This document shows positions 17,857-26,301 of a stretch of 64,000 nucleotides of DNA, one piece after another. The notes beneath the pieces were generated by a model. That model saw nothing but the letters and a program-made list of their open reading frames with translations. It did no database searches and was not told the DNA's origin. Both the position numbers and the translations under genes were made by a program. This DNA is from Pseudomonas sp. ANT_H12B. Lineage in GTDB: Bacteria > Pseudomonadota > Gammaproteobacteria > Pseudomonadales > Pseudomonadaceae. Where the stretch lies: positions 62,001 through 126,000 of the forward strand of contig NZ_VOBI01000007.1 of the NCBI RefSeq assembly GCF_008369325.1. Reading direction: 5' to 3'. Numbering within the stretch: the first letter of the stretch is position 1; every line of letters begins with the position of its first letter.

Positions 17857-19635
17857 ATGCTTAGTGAGCTTCATCAGGTATTGCTGGGGTGTGGGTTTCA
17901 ATACACCAAGGCCCGGCACATCCCGGAAGGCACGCCTCTGTGTCTCCTCGACGTCGCCAAAGGGTTTTACGTCAAATCTTATGGAACTACGGGTGGCGAG
18001 TTCAGCATTGCTTTGAGCCTCCCTATAGACCCTCATATCACTTTACCTAATGCGTACATTCTCAAAAAACCTGACCAGTACAAGAATCGATTGCTGCCAC
18101 ATGTCAATCTGGGGTGGTACCTGTGCTATGTCCGAGAGATGGAAGCTGACTGGGATGCGAATAATCTGCAGGAGCTCTATCTGCAGGTCGATTGCCAAAT
18201 CCAAACTACGCTAAATGCCTCAGTCACCTCAGCGAATCAAGGTTCGCCCGATGACCGGGAAATGGAGGGCGAGTTCTCATCCTATTGGCTACCCCAGAAG
18301 AAGTTATATCTTCTCTCAGATGCATCAGAAAAATTAGAAATGGAATGTTATGTGACTCTCAATGAGAGCGGATTAGCAAACCCAGGAAAGGCCTCAGGTG
18401 AGGAGTGGGTTGCCTATGAGAAAGGGGACGAAAGCGAATTCAATGAGTGGCTGAGGCAGAGATGCCTTACGAAGCAAGACGGAAGGACGATTCTCACAAG
18501 CTACTTCAAAATCAACCCTTCCCGCCTAGCTGGTGTTGAATGGCCGCCACAAAATCTCCGGGCACTACTCCAGTGGCTTACCGAGGTAGATCTAAGTGCT
18601 CGTAGCCGCCTGCTGGATCACTTTGTGAATAATCCAGTGAAACGACATGTGCTTCTTTTCGATGTTCGTCACCAGGACTTGGTCGGGCTCTTTGTTGAGC
18701 TCGATATTGCTGCGACTGGATTGAATACCTATCCCCAGAAAAACAATCGGAAGAAACGCACGGGACGTGTAGTCAAATCGAAGACGCTGATCACATGTCT
18801 TTCCGCCAAGCGCTCGGTTCATAAATTCTCTCGGCTTGAGGTAACTAGAGCAGACAGAAAGACGATTTTGAGCCGTAACCGCCGTCGATCTGCAACCGGC
18901 GACTTGAGTACTAAACGCATTGCGCTCCTAGGCTGTGGAACCATAGGTGGATATCTATGTGGGTTGCTGCTTCGCTCTGGCGCAGGTTGCGGAAACGCTC
19001 GATTTGATCTCTACGACGACGACTCATTCGGTCCTCAAAACTTTGGACGCCATCCACTCTCAACCGTGGATTTTGGGCAGAACAAAGCAAAAGCTTTAGC
19101 AGCCACGCTTAAAGCCTCTACACATTTGAATTGTAAGGTAGAGGGAAAGCCCGCTAATTTTTCAATTACCCCCGAGATGTTGAACCAGTACGACATCGTC
19201 ATTGATGCAACTGGCCGGCCTCCAGTGGCAAAACGCTTGGCCCACGTAGTTCGCACAATACCAAACAACAAGCGTCCCAAGGTTGTTCACGGATTTAACG
19301 ATGGCAACGGTCGCTCATCAAAAGTCATGATTGACGATGGTAGTTGTTGCTACGGGTGCATGCTTATGGATCCCGCCTTTTACAAAAATGGCTTGGATCT
19401 ACGGTTCAGTAAAATCAATACGGCCGAGGAACGCTTCGTCAGTTGCGGGAATACCTTCACACCCTATGACGCGGCGGTCAGCGTGATCACCGCGGCTATG
19501 ATGCAGGAAGCTGTACTTTCGATTTTGGAGCCAAGTCTTAGCTGGACGTACAGCGAACACATGTTGGACGGCAGTCGTTCCAAACAAGCTAGACTTTTAC
19601 CTAAACAACGCACTTGTCCCATTTGCCATGACTGA
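17857..19635 (+). CDS. cap2: CBASS ancillary E2-E1 fusion protein Cap2
   Basis: A 592-residue protein with an N-terminal E2-like region (first 300 residues or so) and a C-terminal ThiF/E1 adenylation domain. The E1 part shows IALLGCGTIGGYL (nucleotide loop), DLYDDDSFGPQNFGRH (acidic and Arg residues that position ATP) and FVSCGNTFTPYDAAV with the likely catalytic Cys. In type II CBASS, Cap2 conjugates the C-terminus of the cyclase to target proteins and so primes signalling. It begins 6 nt after the cyclase stop, and its own end overlaps cap3 by 8 nt. The paired CxxC at the extreme C-terminus (CPICHD) may bind zinc. Confidence 0.93.
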   Translation: MLSELHQVLLGCGFQYTKARHIPEGTPLCLLDVAKGFYVKSYGTTGGEFSIALSLPIDPHITLPNAYILKKPDQYKNRLLPHVNLGWYLCYVREMEADWDANNLQELYLQVDCQIQTTLNASVTSANQGSPDDREMEGEFSSYWLPQKKLYLLSDASEKLEMECYVTLNESGLANPGKASGEEWVAYEKGDESEFNEWLRQRCLTKQDGRTILTSYFKINPSRLAGVEWPPQNLRALLQWLTEVDLSARSRLLDHFVNNPVKRHVLLFDVRHQDLVGLFVELDIAATGLNTYPQKNNRKKRTGRVVKSKTLITCLSAKRSVHKFSRLEVTRADRKTILSRNRRRSATGDLSTKRIALLGCGTIGGYLCGLLLRSGAGCGNARFDLYDDDSFGPQNFGRHPLSTVDFGQNKAKALAATLKASTHLNCKVEGKPANFSITPEMLNQYDIVIDATGRPPVAKRLAHVVRTIPNNKRPKVVHGFNDGNGRSSKVMIDDGSCCYGCMLMDPAFYKNGLDLRFSKINTAEERFVSCGNTFTPYDAAVSVITAAMMQEAVLSILEPSLSWTYSEHMLDGSRSKQARLLPKQRTCPICHD

Positions 19636-20092
19636 CACTGAGCTGACATTTACAGATAAGCATGGTGGGTTGCTAGTGATCACGCCTTCTCCTCTAAAGA
19701 GAATGCTGGCCTACCGCCAACTAAGCTGGTTTAGCACCGAAGCTGCCGGAGTACTCATCGGGGAGCGTCGAGGGCCGCACTTGGTGGTTCATCGGATATC
19801 CGAGCCTGGACCTGGCGATATCAGGCATCGATGTTTTGTAGACCGAAGAGGAGCGCATCATCAAACTGCTGTAGATGAAGCCTTCATCAGTTCGTCAGGG
19901 ATGCTTCAATATCTTGGGGAATGGCACACCCACCCGGAGGACTCTCCCTCGCCTTCATCTACAGATTTGGGCACATGGCAACGGCACCTTATTGCCGGCC
20001 ACGAAAAAATGGTCTTATTGATAGTAGGTCGTAAGGAAATCTGGGCAGCCAAAAAGGACGCTCGAATAATTACCCCTCTTCTTGAGGCTTAA
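19628..20092 (+). CDS. cap3: CBASS JAB/JAMM isopeptidase Cap3
   Basis: A 154-residue JAB-domain metalloprotease. The zinc-binding signature is visible as EWHTHPEDSPSPSSTD (His-x-His, then Ser and Asp), with a Glu at the N-terminal side. Cap3 removes Cap2-made conjugates from the cyclase and restrains the system. It overlaps cap2 by 8 nt and is the last gene, which completes the capV-dncV-cap2-cap3 order typical of type II-A CBASS. No frame damage is seen in any of the four genes. Confidence 0.93.
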   Translation: MTDTELTFTDKHGGLLVITPSPLKRMLAYRQLSWFSTEAAGVLIGERRGPHLVVHRISEPGPGDIRHRCFVDRRGAHHQTAVDEAFISSSGMLQYLGEWHTHPEDSPSPSSTDLGTWQRHLIAGHEKMVLLIVGRKEIWAAKKDARIITPLLEA

Positions 20093-20178
20093 TAATGGCT
20101 CGCTACTAAAAGTTCTTGAATAGGCGCAGCAACTGTAAAGAAAACAATCACTGTTCGGGTGGTACTAACTGACGGACC

Positions 20179-20198
20179 GCTTATGGCCGATTTCTGCC
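20179..20198. repeat. Right arm of inverted repeat flanking CBASS
   Basis: GCTTATGGCCGATTTCTGCC is the reverse complement, with one mismatch, of 15248-15267. It lies 87 nt after the cap3 stop and is followed by the MITE-like element. Confidence 0.6.
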
Positions 20199-20221
20199 AG
20201 CGCCGACCGGCTGCAATGGGT

Positions 20222-20382
20222 CCAGAGTGTGTAAAAAAGCTTAGTCAAAATTGAAGTCTGCGCTTCTATGTGAAGTCTGAAGTTTATCGGCTGGTTGGCA
20301 GACCTGGATTTTACGTAGAGACGCGATTTTCAGCCCTGATTTGGGCGCCAATCTCGCTGAAAAACGTTTTTACACACTCTGG
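20222..20382. mobile_element. 161-bp MITE-like element
   Basis: CCAGAGTGTGTAAAAA at 20222 is repeated in inverted orientation at 20367-20382 (TTTTTACACACTCTGG), a perfect 16-bp terminal pair. The interior holds no frame and carries a second inward pair of GAAGTCT words. It looks like a non-autonomous derivative of an IS; no matching transposase is in the window and no clean target duplication is visible. Confidence 0.6.
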
Positions 20383-20504
20383 GCCGGTTAGCGACCACCA
20401 CGCAGCATGACTGATCCACCCTTGTCCTCCCTCAGCGTGGAGGACAAGCCATGAAGATTATTGCTACATACAGCGTAAGCGTCCGAGCTACACCGCCTTG
20501 CAAC

Positions 20505-21083
20505 TCAAACCTTAATCCGTTTAAACCACTGGTTCACGCGCTCGCACTCAAATGTCACCGGATCAAAAACATCGCCATGCCATTCAACCATGGCGTCATG
20601 CTCTGGATGATCGGGGTTGCCCATCGCCTCCAGAAACTCCTCGTAACCAGGCCCGCCACCCACGTCTTCCGGTGGGCAAGCATTGGCGCCGTCGATGCAA
20701 TACGGCACCTGAGGACAGGCAACAGCGGGTAGCGTTTTTTCGACCTTGATACTGTGATGCCAGCTGTCACCAAAGTCGTAGAGATAATTGAATGTCCGCT
20801 TTCCGTTCAGCGCCTTGATCAGCGTTTTACGGGCTTCCGGGTTCACCGTCGGCCCCCAACCATCAGGGTCGGGCATGCCGTAATTCTCACCAGCAATTTC
20901 AAACTCATGCAGATGGCTATCACTCCAGCCCATCACGACCTGGATGACATGGTGCAGCTTGCCCAAGGTGATGTTTTCAGGCACCGCGAACCGACGCCAA
21001 ATCTTCGGAGTGATCCACTTCAGCTCGATGTGCAGCAGTAACAGGTCGGGGGCGGGTTTGGGTAAACGGACAGTTTTAACCAT
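20505..21083 (-). CDS. Plasmid pRiA4b ORF-3 family passenger protein
   Basis: A 192-residue protein of the pRiA4b ORF-3 family. Diagnostic segments are LLHIELKWITPKIWRRF, then VIQVVMGWSDSHLHEF, then FNYLYDFGDSWHH, and the later acidic region with GPGYEEFLEAM. The molecular role of the family is unknown. It is often found as a passenger next to IS66 transposases, as here, 3 nt after the tnpC stop. Transcription probably comes from the IS66 operon. No catalytic motif is recognisable. Confidence 0.88.
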   Translation of the reverse strand: MVKTVRLPKPAPDLLLLHIELKWITPKIWRRFAVPENITLGKLHHVIQVVMGWSDSHLHEFEIAGENYGMPDPDGWGPTVNPEARKTLIKALNGKRTFNYLYDFGDSWHHSIKVEKTLPAVACPQVPYCIDGANACPPEDVGGGPGYEEFLEAMGNPDHPEHDAMVEWHGDVFDPVTFECERVNQWFKRIKV

Positions 21084-21086
21084 GGA

Positions 21087-22592
21087 TCAGGCGGCCTCGC
21101 AGTGTTCAGTGTGATTCAAAGAAATGTTCCAAGGCAGCAACTCGCTCACCCGATTGATCGGGTGTTCGGCAATGTGCTCAAGTACGTAGGCCAGATAGGC
21201 CTGTGGGTTTAACCCGTTTAGCTTGGCAGTACCCACCAGGCTGTAAATCGCAGCGGCTCGTTCTCCGCCGGCATCGGAACCGGCAAACAGGTAGTTTTTG
21301 CGGCCCAGCGCGACGGCGCGTAGCGCCCGTTCGGCGGCGTTGTTGTCGATTTCGATTCGGCCGTCATTGCAGTAGCGCGTTAGGGCCTGCCACCGGTTGA
21401 GGGCATAGAGGATTGCACCGCCCAATGCCGACTTTTTCGACAGTTGAGTCAGCGTCTGATTAAGCCATGCGTGCAGGTGTTCCAGCAGCGGACTGGCCCG
21501 ACTTTGCCGAACCGTTTTTCGCAGGTTGGGCGGCTGCCCTCGGATCTCGCTTTCGATGGCATACAGGGCCGCAATCCGTTGCAGCGCCTCGGCGGCAAGG
21601 GGTGAAGCCAAGTCTTTGTAGACATCGTAAAACTTGCGCCGGGCGTGAGCCCAGCATGCAGCTTCCTCAATAGTGCCCGTCGCATACAGCTGAGCAAAAC
21701 CGGCGTAGCCGTCAGCCTGCAAGATCCCGCTAAAGCCCTTGAGATGAGCGCGCGGATGTTGCCCCTTGCGATCCGACGAGTAGGCAAACCAGACCGCCGC
21801 CGGTGTCGAGTCACCCGCAGGTCGGTCGTCCCGCACGTATGTCCACAGGCGAGCCGTTTTGGTCTTGCCGTTGCCCGGCGCGAGCACGCCAATCGGCGTG
21901 TCGTCTGCATGGACTTTGTGACCGCTCATGACGTGGTGCTCAAGGGCGTTGATCAGCGGCCTGAGCAACTGACTGCTCTGGCCCACCCAGTCGGCCAGGG
22001 TTGAGCGCTCCAGCTCCACGCCCTCACGGGCGTAGATCTCGGACTGCCGATACAACGGCAAATGATCAACAAACTTGGAGACCAGCACATGGGCCAACAA
22101 CCCCGGGCCTGCAAGGCCTCGGGCTATCGGACGACTCGGCGCCGGCACCTGGGCGATGTGCTCGCAGCAGCGGCAGACCCACTTGGGGCGAACATGGCGG
22201 ATCACTTTGAAACGTGCCGGAACGTACTCCAGCACTTCGGACACATCCTCACCCAAATAGCGAAGCTCCCCACCGCAGCCCGTGCATTGCGACTCGGGCT
22301 GATGCACGTGAGTTTCGCGAGGCAGGTGTTCGGGCAATGGTTTGCGGCGCGAAACTGCGCGAGGTGCCGGTTCGACTGGCGTTGTCATTTCGGCTTGGCT
22401 GACTTGCAGCTCTTCGAGGCTCAACTGGAGTTGATCGATCATCGCGTCCAGTTGCTCGGAGCTGCGACCGAACTGCGTACGACGCAGCTTGGCGATCATC
22501 ATTTTCAAGCGCTCAATCTCTGCCCGCTGGGCAGAGACCAGAGTCTTCAAGGCTTGAAGATCGTTCGGCAGGGAGTCGGTCACGAGAGTCAT
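21087..22592 (-). CDS. tnpC: IS66-family transposase TnpC
   Basis: A 501-residue IS66 transposase. An N-terminal coiled coil (LVSAQRAEIERLKMMIAKLRR), the LRRTQFGRSSEQLD segment, a zinc-binding CTGCGGEL/CRCCE pair at about 110-145 and the DDE core follow in order. DGYAGFAQLY and WAHARRKFYDVYK bracket the first catalytic residues, and EIDNNAAERALRAVALGRKNYLFAGS closes the core. It appears complete. In IS66 elements it acts together with TnpA and TnpB. Confidence 0.96.
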   Translation of the reverse strand: MTLVTDSLPNDLQALKTLVSAQRAEIERLKMMIAKLRRTQFGRSSEQLDAMIDQLQLSLEELQVSQAEMTTPVEPAPRAVSRRKPLPEHLPRETHVHQPESQCTGCGGELRYLGEDVSEVLEYVPARFKVIRHVRPKWVCRCCEHIAQVPAPSRPIARGLAGPGLLAHVLVSKFVDHLPLYRQSEIYAREGVELERSTLADWVGQSSQLLRPLINALEHHVMSGHKVHADDTPIGVLAPGNGKTKTARLWTYVRDDRPAGDSTPAAVWFAYSSDRKGQHPRAHLKGFSGILQADGYAGFAQLYATGTIEEAACWAHARRKFYDVYKDLASPLAAEALQRIAALYAIESEIRGQPPNLRKTVRQSRASPLLEHLHAWLNQTLTQLSKKSALGGAILYALNRWQALTRYCNDGRIEIDNNAAERALRAVALGRKNYLFAGSDAGGERAAAIYSLVGTAKLNGLNPQAYLAYVLEHIAEHPINRVSELLPWNISLNHTEHCEAA

Positions 22593-22629
22593 GACCGCAT
22601 GTTACTGGGGATTTTTTCAGCGCGGCAAG

Positions 22630-22974
22630 TCAGACTGCGAGGACAGGCGCTGTACGAATTGGCCTGCGCCAATCAATGCCTTCCAACAGCATCGATAACT
22701 GCGCAGGCGTCAGCGACACGCTGCCGCTGGTTGCTTGCGGCCAGACGAAGCGCCCTTGTTCCAACCGTTTGCAAAACAGACACAAGCCGTCGCCATCCCA
22801 CCACAACAGCTTGATCCGGTCACCGCGCCGTCCGCGAAAGGCAAATATCTGACCGGAAAACGGGTCGGCTTCCAACTGTGTCTGCACCAGTGCCGCTAAA
22901 CCATCGAAGCCACGGCGCATATCCGTGACGCCGGCGGCGATCCAGATACGGGTTCCAGCGGGCGGGGCAATCAT
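22630..22974 (-). CDS. tnpB: IS66 family protein TnpB
   Basis: A 114-residue IS66 Orf2-type protein. The family core is intact: IWIAAGVTDMRRGFDGLAAL, then FSGQIFAFRGRRGDRIKLLWW, then GLCLFCKRLEQGRF. TnpB is required for IS66 transposition in tested elements, but its biochemical role is not settled. Its start overlaps the end of tnpA by 4 nt. Confidence 0.95.
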   Translation of the reverse strand: MIAPPAGTRIWIAAGVTDMRRGFDGLAALVQTQLEADPFSGQIFAFRGRRGDRIKLLWWDGDGLCLFCKRLEQGRFVWPQATSGSVSLTPAQLSMLLEGIDWRRPIRTAPVLAV

Positions 22975-23360
22975 CGCAGCAACTGCTGCAAGACGAATTG
23001 CAGCGTCTGCGGATCGGGTGCGCCCATGATACGCAACTTGGCTTTTCCGACCTCAACTGCGATCTCGGAATGACACTCCGCCTGTGGCTGGACGACGTGC
23101 GGCAGATCGATTGGCGCCTCCATCACCTGGACGGGCAAAAGCGTTGCGCTCTGGCTGACGGCGCCGAATACCCCTTCCTGATATTGATGCCGCCAGCGAA
23201 ACACTAGGTTGGCATTGACGTCATGCTCACGAGCGATCAACGACACGGAGGCGCCAGGCTGGAGGGTCGCCTCGACGACTTGGCGTTTGAACGCCAGCGG
23301 GAAGTTGGGGCGGCGGCCGGTTCGACGGGCTAGGGCAACGGTATCCAAGATAGTGTCCAC
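22971..23360 (-). CDS. tnpA: IS66 family protein TnpA
   Basis: A 129-residue Orf1-type protein with a helix-turn-helix: FPLAFKRQVVEATLQPGASV, then IAREHDVNANLVFRWRHQYQ, as in IS66 and IS3 OrfA proteins. The start is unusual: a GTG (or a slightly later codon) lies inside a palindrome at the damaged right end, so promoter and true N-terminus are uncertain. It is coupled to tnpB by a 4-nt overlap. Confidence 0.88.
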   Translation of the reverse strand: MDTILDTVALARRTGRRPNFPLAFKRQVVEATLQPGASVSLIAREHDVNANLVFRWRHQYQEGVFGAVSQSATLLPVQVMEAPIDLPHVVQPQAECHSEIAVEVGKAKLRIMGAPDPQTLQFVLQQLLR

Positions 23361-23385
23361 TAAAAAATGGTGTCCACTATCTTGG
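23349..23385. repeat. Palindrome at the IS66/integrase junction
   Basis: CAAGATAGTG near 23346 and CACTATCTTG near 23376 form an inverted repeat of about 11 bp, and the word AGTGTCCACT-like TGTCCACTA occurs twice between them. It marks the join between the IS66 tnpA start and the integrase remnant. Confidence 0.55.
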
Positions 23386-23387
23386 CT

Positions 23388-23792
23388 AATTTGGAGGGCT
23401 GTCAGGAGAGGGTGCTGGCCGGACGGTTACCATACAGCCATCAGCCTTGGAACAAGGGTAAGCTTGTCGGGCAGAAAGCCCCGCTCCGAGTCAGAGATAT
23501 CTGGCAGGCTCCAGCTCGCGGAGAAGACACGGGATCTGGCCCTCTTCAACTTGGCCATCGACAGCAAGCTGCGCGCCTGTGACTTAACCAAGCTGCGAGT
23601 ACGAGACATAGCCCATGGGGAACATGTGTCGTCACGGGCCATCGTGATGCAGCAGAAAACTCAGCACCCAGTCCAGTTTGAAATCACTGAGCAAACCCGA
23701 ACGGTTCTGGAGGCTTGGATGCATCAGGCCCTCCTCCGCAGTGAGGACTTCTTGTTTCCGACCCGGTTGCACGGCTCAGATCATCTCTCCAC
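23388..23792 (+). pseudogene. Tyrosine recombinase remnant
   Basis: A phage-type integrase N-terminal and middle part in two frames. The first frame reads GRLPYSHQPWNKGKLVGQKA and LRVRDIW; after a frameshift at about 23507 the second reads LAEKTRDLALFNLAIDSKLR, then LRVRDIAHGEHVSSRAIV, up to FLFPTRLHGSDHLSTG. The C-terminal catalytic half is missing because a Tn3-type inverted repeat starts at 23793. This integrase family is common beside plasmid and island modules in Pseudomonas. It cannot be active. Confidence 0.88.
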
Positions 23793-23830
23793 GGGGTTAT
23801 GCCGAGATAAAGGAAAATCAGGACATTCGC
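23793..23830 (+). repeat. Tn3-family terminal inverted repeat (Tn4651/4652 type)
   Basis: GGGGTTATGCCGAGATAAAG begins at 23793 and continues in close similarity to the repeats at 33769 and 37098. It points rightward and cuts the integrase gene, so it is the left end of a transposon whose right end I could not place with confidence. Confidence 0.75.
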
Positions 23831-23942
23831 TCTGTAATATTATGATATTGCTATGATTTAAATTTTTTCTGCGTTTCCTTTCCTCGTCCCAAGTTTAGCC
23901 GTCTATGCTGAAGGTTTTGCTTTTCCTTGAGGGACGAACTCC

Positions 23943-24065
23943 ATGGCCTCTCTGGAGCGGACAGCCTATCCGAAGCTGCCGGCGAATCTGTCGTCGAAAG
24001 AGCTTCATCAGAGCTATTCGCTCTCAGAGTCTGAGCTCCAATGCGTGCGAAACAGATGCCCAATA
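23943..24065 (+). pseudogene. Tn3-family transposase tnpA, 5' stub
   Basis: The ATG at 23943 opens with MASLERTAYPKLPANLSSKE, the typical N-terminus of Tn3-type transposases, and continues to about SESELQCVRNRC. Only some 40 codons remain of about 1,000. It starts 150 nt inside the inverted repeat at 23793, the usual arrangement in Tn4652-like transposons. The rest has been deleted and tnpC follows at once. Confidence 0.8.
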
Positions 24066-24087
24066 GCAAAGTTGAGGAGGCGAACTA

Positions 24088-24444
24088 ATGCACATCCCGC
24101 CGGTTTCGTTTCGAGTGACACCCTATGGGGACGTCGATGCCAAGGCACTCGATTCTCTGCGCGCGAGCTACGACATCTCTCAATTACTTAACTTGGTGGA
24201 CCGGCTAGATGCCTGTCTTGCTGAAATTGGTGGGATCGGCTGCATTAAGGACGACTTTTTACATCTACATGCCATGGCCATGACGATATTGGAAGGCTCC
24301 CCTCTCGCCGTAGCTACCGCTGATGTTGACAGTATTTGGGAGAAGGCGATCGCCCTTCAAGGGGATATTTCTGCCTTATGTTTTTGCTTGCAAACAGGCT
24401 CTAAACACTTGGCTCCTTTGGTAGCACTTGCTCCTGACTATTAG
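24088..24444 (+). CDS. Probable transposition regulator TnpC (Tn4652-like)
   Basis: A 118-residue protein whose size and position fit TnpC of Tn4652, a small protein reported to lower TnpA levels after transcription. It is mostly helical (SQLLNLVDRLDACLAEIGG, then LHAMAMTILEGSPLAVATAD). An AGTTGAGGAGG ribosome-binding site precedes the ATG. The gene is intact although its partner tnpA is reduced to a stub upstream, so it may act in trans on related Tn3 elements. The assignment is from memory of the family and should be compared with Tn4652. Confidence 0.6.
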   Translation: MHIPPVSFRVTPYGDVDAKALDSLRASYDISQLLNLVDRLDACLAEIGGIGCIKDDFLHLHAMAMTILEGSPLAVATADVDSIWEKAIALQGDISALCFCLQTGSKHLAPLVALAPDY

Positions 24445-24609
24445 CGGCAAGGGTGCGGATTTTACCCCCCGGAGTCAACATGCTGGTGACAAACGAGTTG
24501 TGGCTTGAGAACCGTAGCGTTACGACAACATGGACGTTTGGCTCAACGCTCACAAAATTTGCGTTTGGAGCGTAGGCGCTCCAGGTAGCTGTGGACATTA
24601 TGCGGATTA

Positions 24610-25554
24610 TTAATGCTGCACCGTGCTCATATCCATCCCCGGGCTCAGGGTTCCTAGCCAAGCGACAAGGCATACTATGACTACTGCAACGGAGAATTCA
24701 AGGATCATACTACGTCGTAAAGCATTGACGGCGACGGCATGGTCCCCTTCCTTGATTGAGCGTTCTAACAGTGGACTCAAATGGAATCGATTTAGCGTCG
24801 CTAATATAATCATCCCTGCGAAGAGCAAGACTTTCAAAAATAGCAGAGTGCCATAAGTAGTCATCATCACTTCGTCCAGGGTTGGGCCCACGATAAAGAG
24901 ATAATTCACTACGCCAGTAATGCTTAAAGTCACAACAATTAGCGCGCCAGCTGATTCAAACCCAGTCAGGACTCGGGAGAGAACCCGTATTTCTTGTCCG
25001 CCATTTAGTCTTTTCGCACGCAGCAGTAAAGCGAATGCGGCCAGAGCTCCCATCCAACCGCCGGCTGCCAGAAGGTGAAGAATATCGCTAATGAAATGTA
25101 TATAACGACGATTGCCTTCGTCCATTGCGCCATGCCCTGTCCACGCTAGGGTAGCGAGAGCAATAGCACCGAAGACGGTAACCGCCCAAAGACTGAGGGT
25201 TGGGAGGCGCTTGTTAAGTGTGATGGCGATACCTGCCAGCACCAGGGCTGCTATTCGGACCATCCAGGTGAGCCCGACGTCGGTACCAGTTAGAACCATT
25301 TCGAAGATGTGATGGTGAAGCTCCATAAATTCTGAAACGCCGCTCATTGCTTTCGCAAGTAACAACATAGCGGCAAGAGACAGAAGTACACCAACAACTG
25401 CGGTGCCGAAAAGGAGCGACTCAAAGTTTAAGACAGCGCCGGACACTCGCTCTTTCCCCCGTAGGCTATACAAACCAAAAATGGCCAATCCAAACAGCAG
25501 CATGAGGTCCATATAAAGAGCGAAACGAACGGCGATGTTGATTGAGTCGCTCAT
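24610..25554 (-). CDS. copD: Inner-membrane copper resistance protein CopD
   Basis: A 314-residue integral membrane protein with about eight hydrophobic segments. His-rich positions lie around the first loops ([34 protein letters not shown]). It belongs to the CopD family, thought to move copper across the inner membrane together with CopC. The start at 25554 lies 3 nt after the copC stop, so the two form a copCD pair transcribed leftward. Downstream, only about 165 nt separate it from the convergent tnpC gene. Confidence 0.93.
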   Translation of the reverse strand: MSDSINIAVRFALYMDLMLLFGLAIFGLYSLRGKERVSGAVLNFESLLFGTAVVGVLLSLAAMLLLAKAMSGVSEFMELHHHIFEMVLTGTDVGLTWMVRIAALVLAGIAITLNKRLPTLSLWAVTVFGAIALATLAWTGHGAMDEGNRRYIHFISDILHLLAAGGWMGALAAFALLLRAKRLNGGQEIRVLSRVLTGFESAGALIVVTLSITGVVNYLFIVGPTLDEVMMTTYGTLLFLKVLLFAGMIILATLNRFHLSPLLERSIKEGDHAVAVNALRRSMILEFSVAVVIVCLVAWLGTLSPGMDMSTVQH

Positions 25555-25557
25555 GGA

Positions 25558-25941
25558 TCATTTCACTTTAAAAGAAAAATTGCCGGTAATGGGATGAGTG
25601 TCGGAAGAGACTGCCCGCCATTCGACCTTATAAGTACCTGTGGTTAGCGGAGCGGCGGGCGTGATAACCATCATTTTCGGATCGTCGCCGCCGGCGACAC
25701 CAGCCTTAACACCCATAGGTGAATTCGGCATACCCGGCATGTCAGTCATGATCAGTTTCGCTCCCGAGAACTGAGTCGTGAGGTTCTCCGAGAAGTGCAG
25801 CTCGATCTTGGAAGGTGCCGCAGACGTCGAGCCTTCCACTGGGGTAGAAGACACCAGTTTTGGATGCGCCTGGGCGATAGCGCTCACGAGCAAACCGACG
25901 GTAAGTGCAACAGCTACGGTAGTAGTTTTAAAGAATGACAT
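25558..25941 (-). CDS. copC: Periplasmic copper-binding protein CopC
   Basis: A 127-residue CopC with a signal peptide ending at AQA, so the mature protein begins with His (HPKLVSSTPVEGS), the first Cu(II) ligand of the family. The later ligands lie in HFSENL and SSDTHPITGNF. The Met-rich Cu(I) loop is short (TDMPGMPNSPMG). It carries copper in the periplasm and probably hands it to CopD. A degenerate CopR-like box lies about 190 nt upstream at 26130-26144. Confidence 0.96.
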   Translation of the reverse strand: MSFFKTTTVAVALTVGLLVSAIAQAHPKLVSSTPVEGSTSAAPSKIELHFSENLTTQFSGAKLIMTDMPGMPNSPMGVKAGVAGGDDPKMMVITPAAPLTTGTYKVEWRAVSSDTHPITGNFSFKVK

Positions 25942-26129
25942 GCAAGACTCCTCACAGCATAAGCTGTTGGTTCGAGGTTGGGTTGGGGAGATCTAGTTTT
26001 TACTTCTCAATTCCGATTAAAACCACAGGCAAATACCAAGCGTATGCCGCGTACTTAACCCAGGTTCTGGATCAGAATGATCCGCGTTATAGAGCTAGGA
26101 CACGATGCCACATGACTGCCGACCATTCG

Positions 26130-26144
26130 ATTACATTTCAGTAA
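26130..26144 (-). promoter_or_regulatory. Degenerate CopR-type box upstream of copC
   Basis: On the minus strand TTACTGAAATGTAAT keeps the right half and spacer of the consensus TGACAnnnnTGTAAT but differs in the left half. A TATAAC hexamer follows after 37 nt. It is the weakest box of the set. Confidence 0.4.
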
Positions 26145-26250
26145 GCTTTACGCATGCCCTCTGGTCCATAATTGAGGGTTGTCGTCGTGGCTTTTTATTT
26201 TCCCGATGTGCACTACATTGGCTTTCTCTCTGAAGCCTGTCGGTCAATCC

Positions 26251-26286
26251 GTCTTGGAGCAAAGGCCGCGCCCCTTGCTCCAAGAC
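26251..26286 (-). terminator. Stem-loop after copS
   Basis: GTCTTGGAGCAA at 26251 pairs perfectly with TTGCTCCAAGAC at 26275 (12-bp stem, 12-nt loop). It lies 16 nt past the copS stop in the direction of transcription. There is no T run, so it may be a weak terminator or an mRNA-stabilising hairpin. Confidence 0.5.
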
Positions 26287-26301
26287 GGCGCCTCAGCGAG
26301 G

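Larger units (their letters stand above)
20475..23387 (-). mobile_element. IS66-family element with passenger gene, right end damaged
   Basis: The element holds the three IS66 genes tnpA-tnpB-tnpC and a pRiA4b ORF-3-like passenger, all on the minus strand. A GTAAGC-type IS66 terminal sequence begins at about 20475. At the other side I find no matching GCTTAC end; instead a palindrome at 23349-23385 adjoins a tyrosine-recombinase fragment. The right boundary is therefore approximate and the element may be immobile. Confidence 0.7.

Noticed and set aside
24401..24598. Minus-strand frame after copD (MSTATWSAYAPNANFVS)
   Set aside because: No ribosome-binding site, overlaps the end of the well-supported tnpC-like gene on the other strand, and no family recognised.
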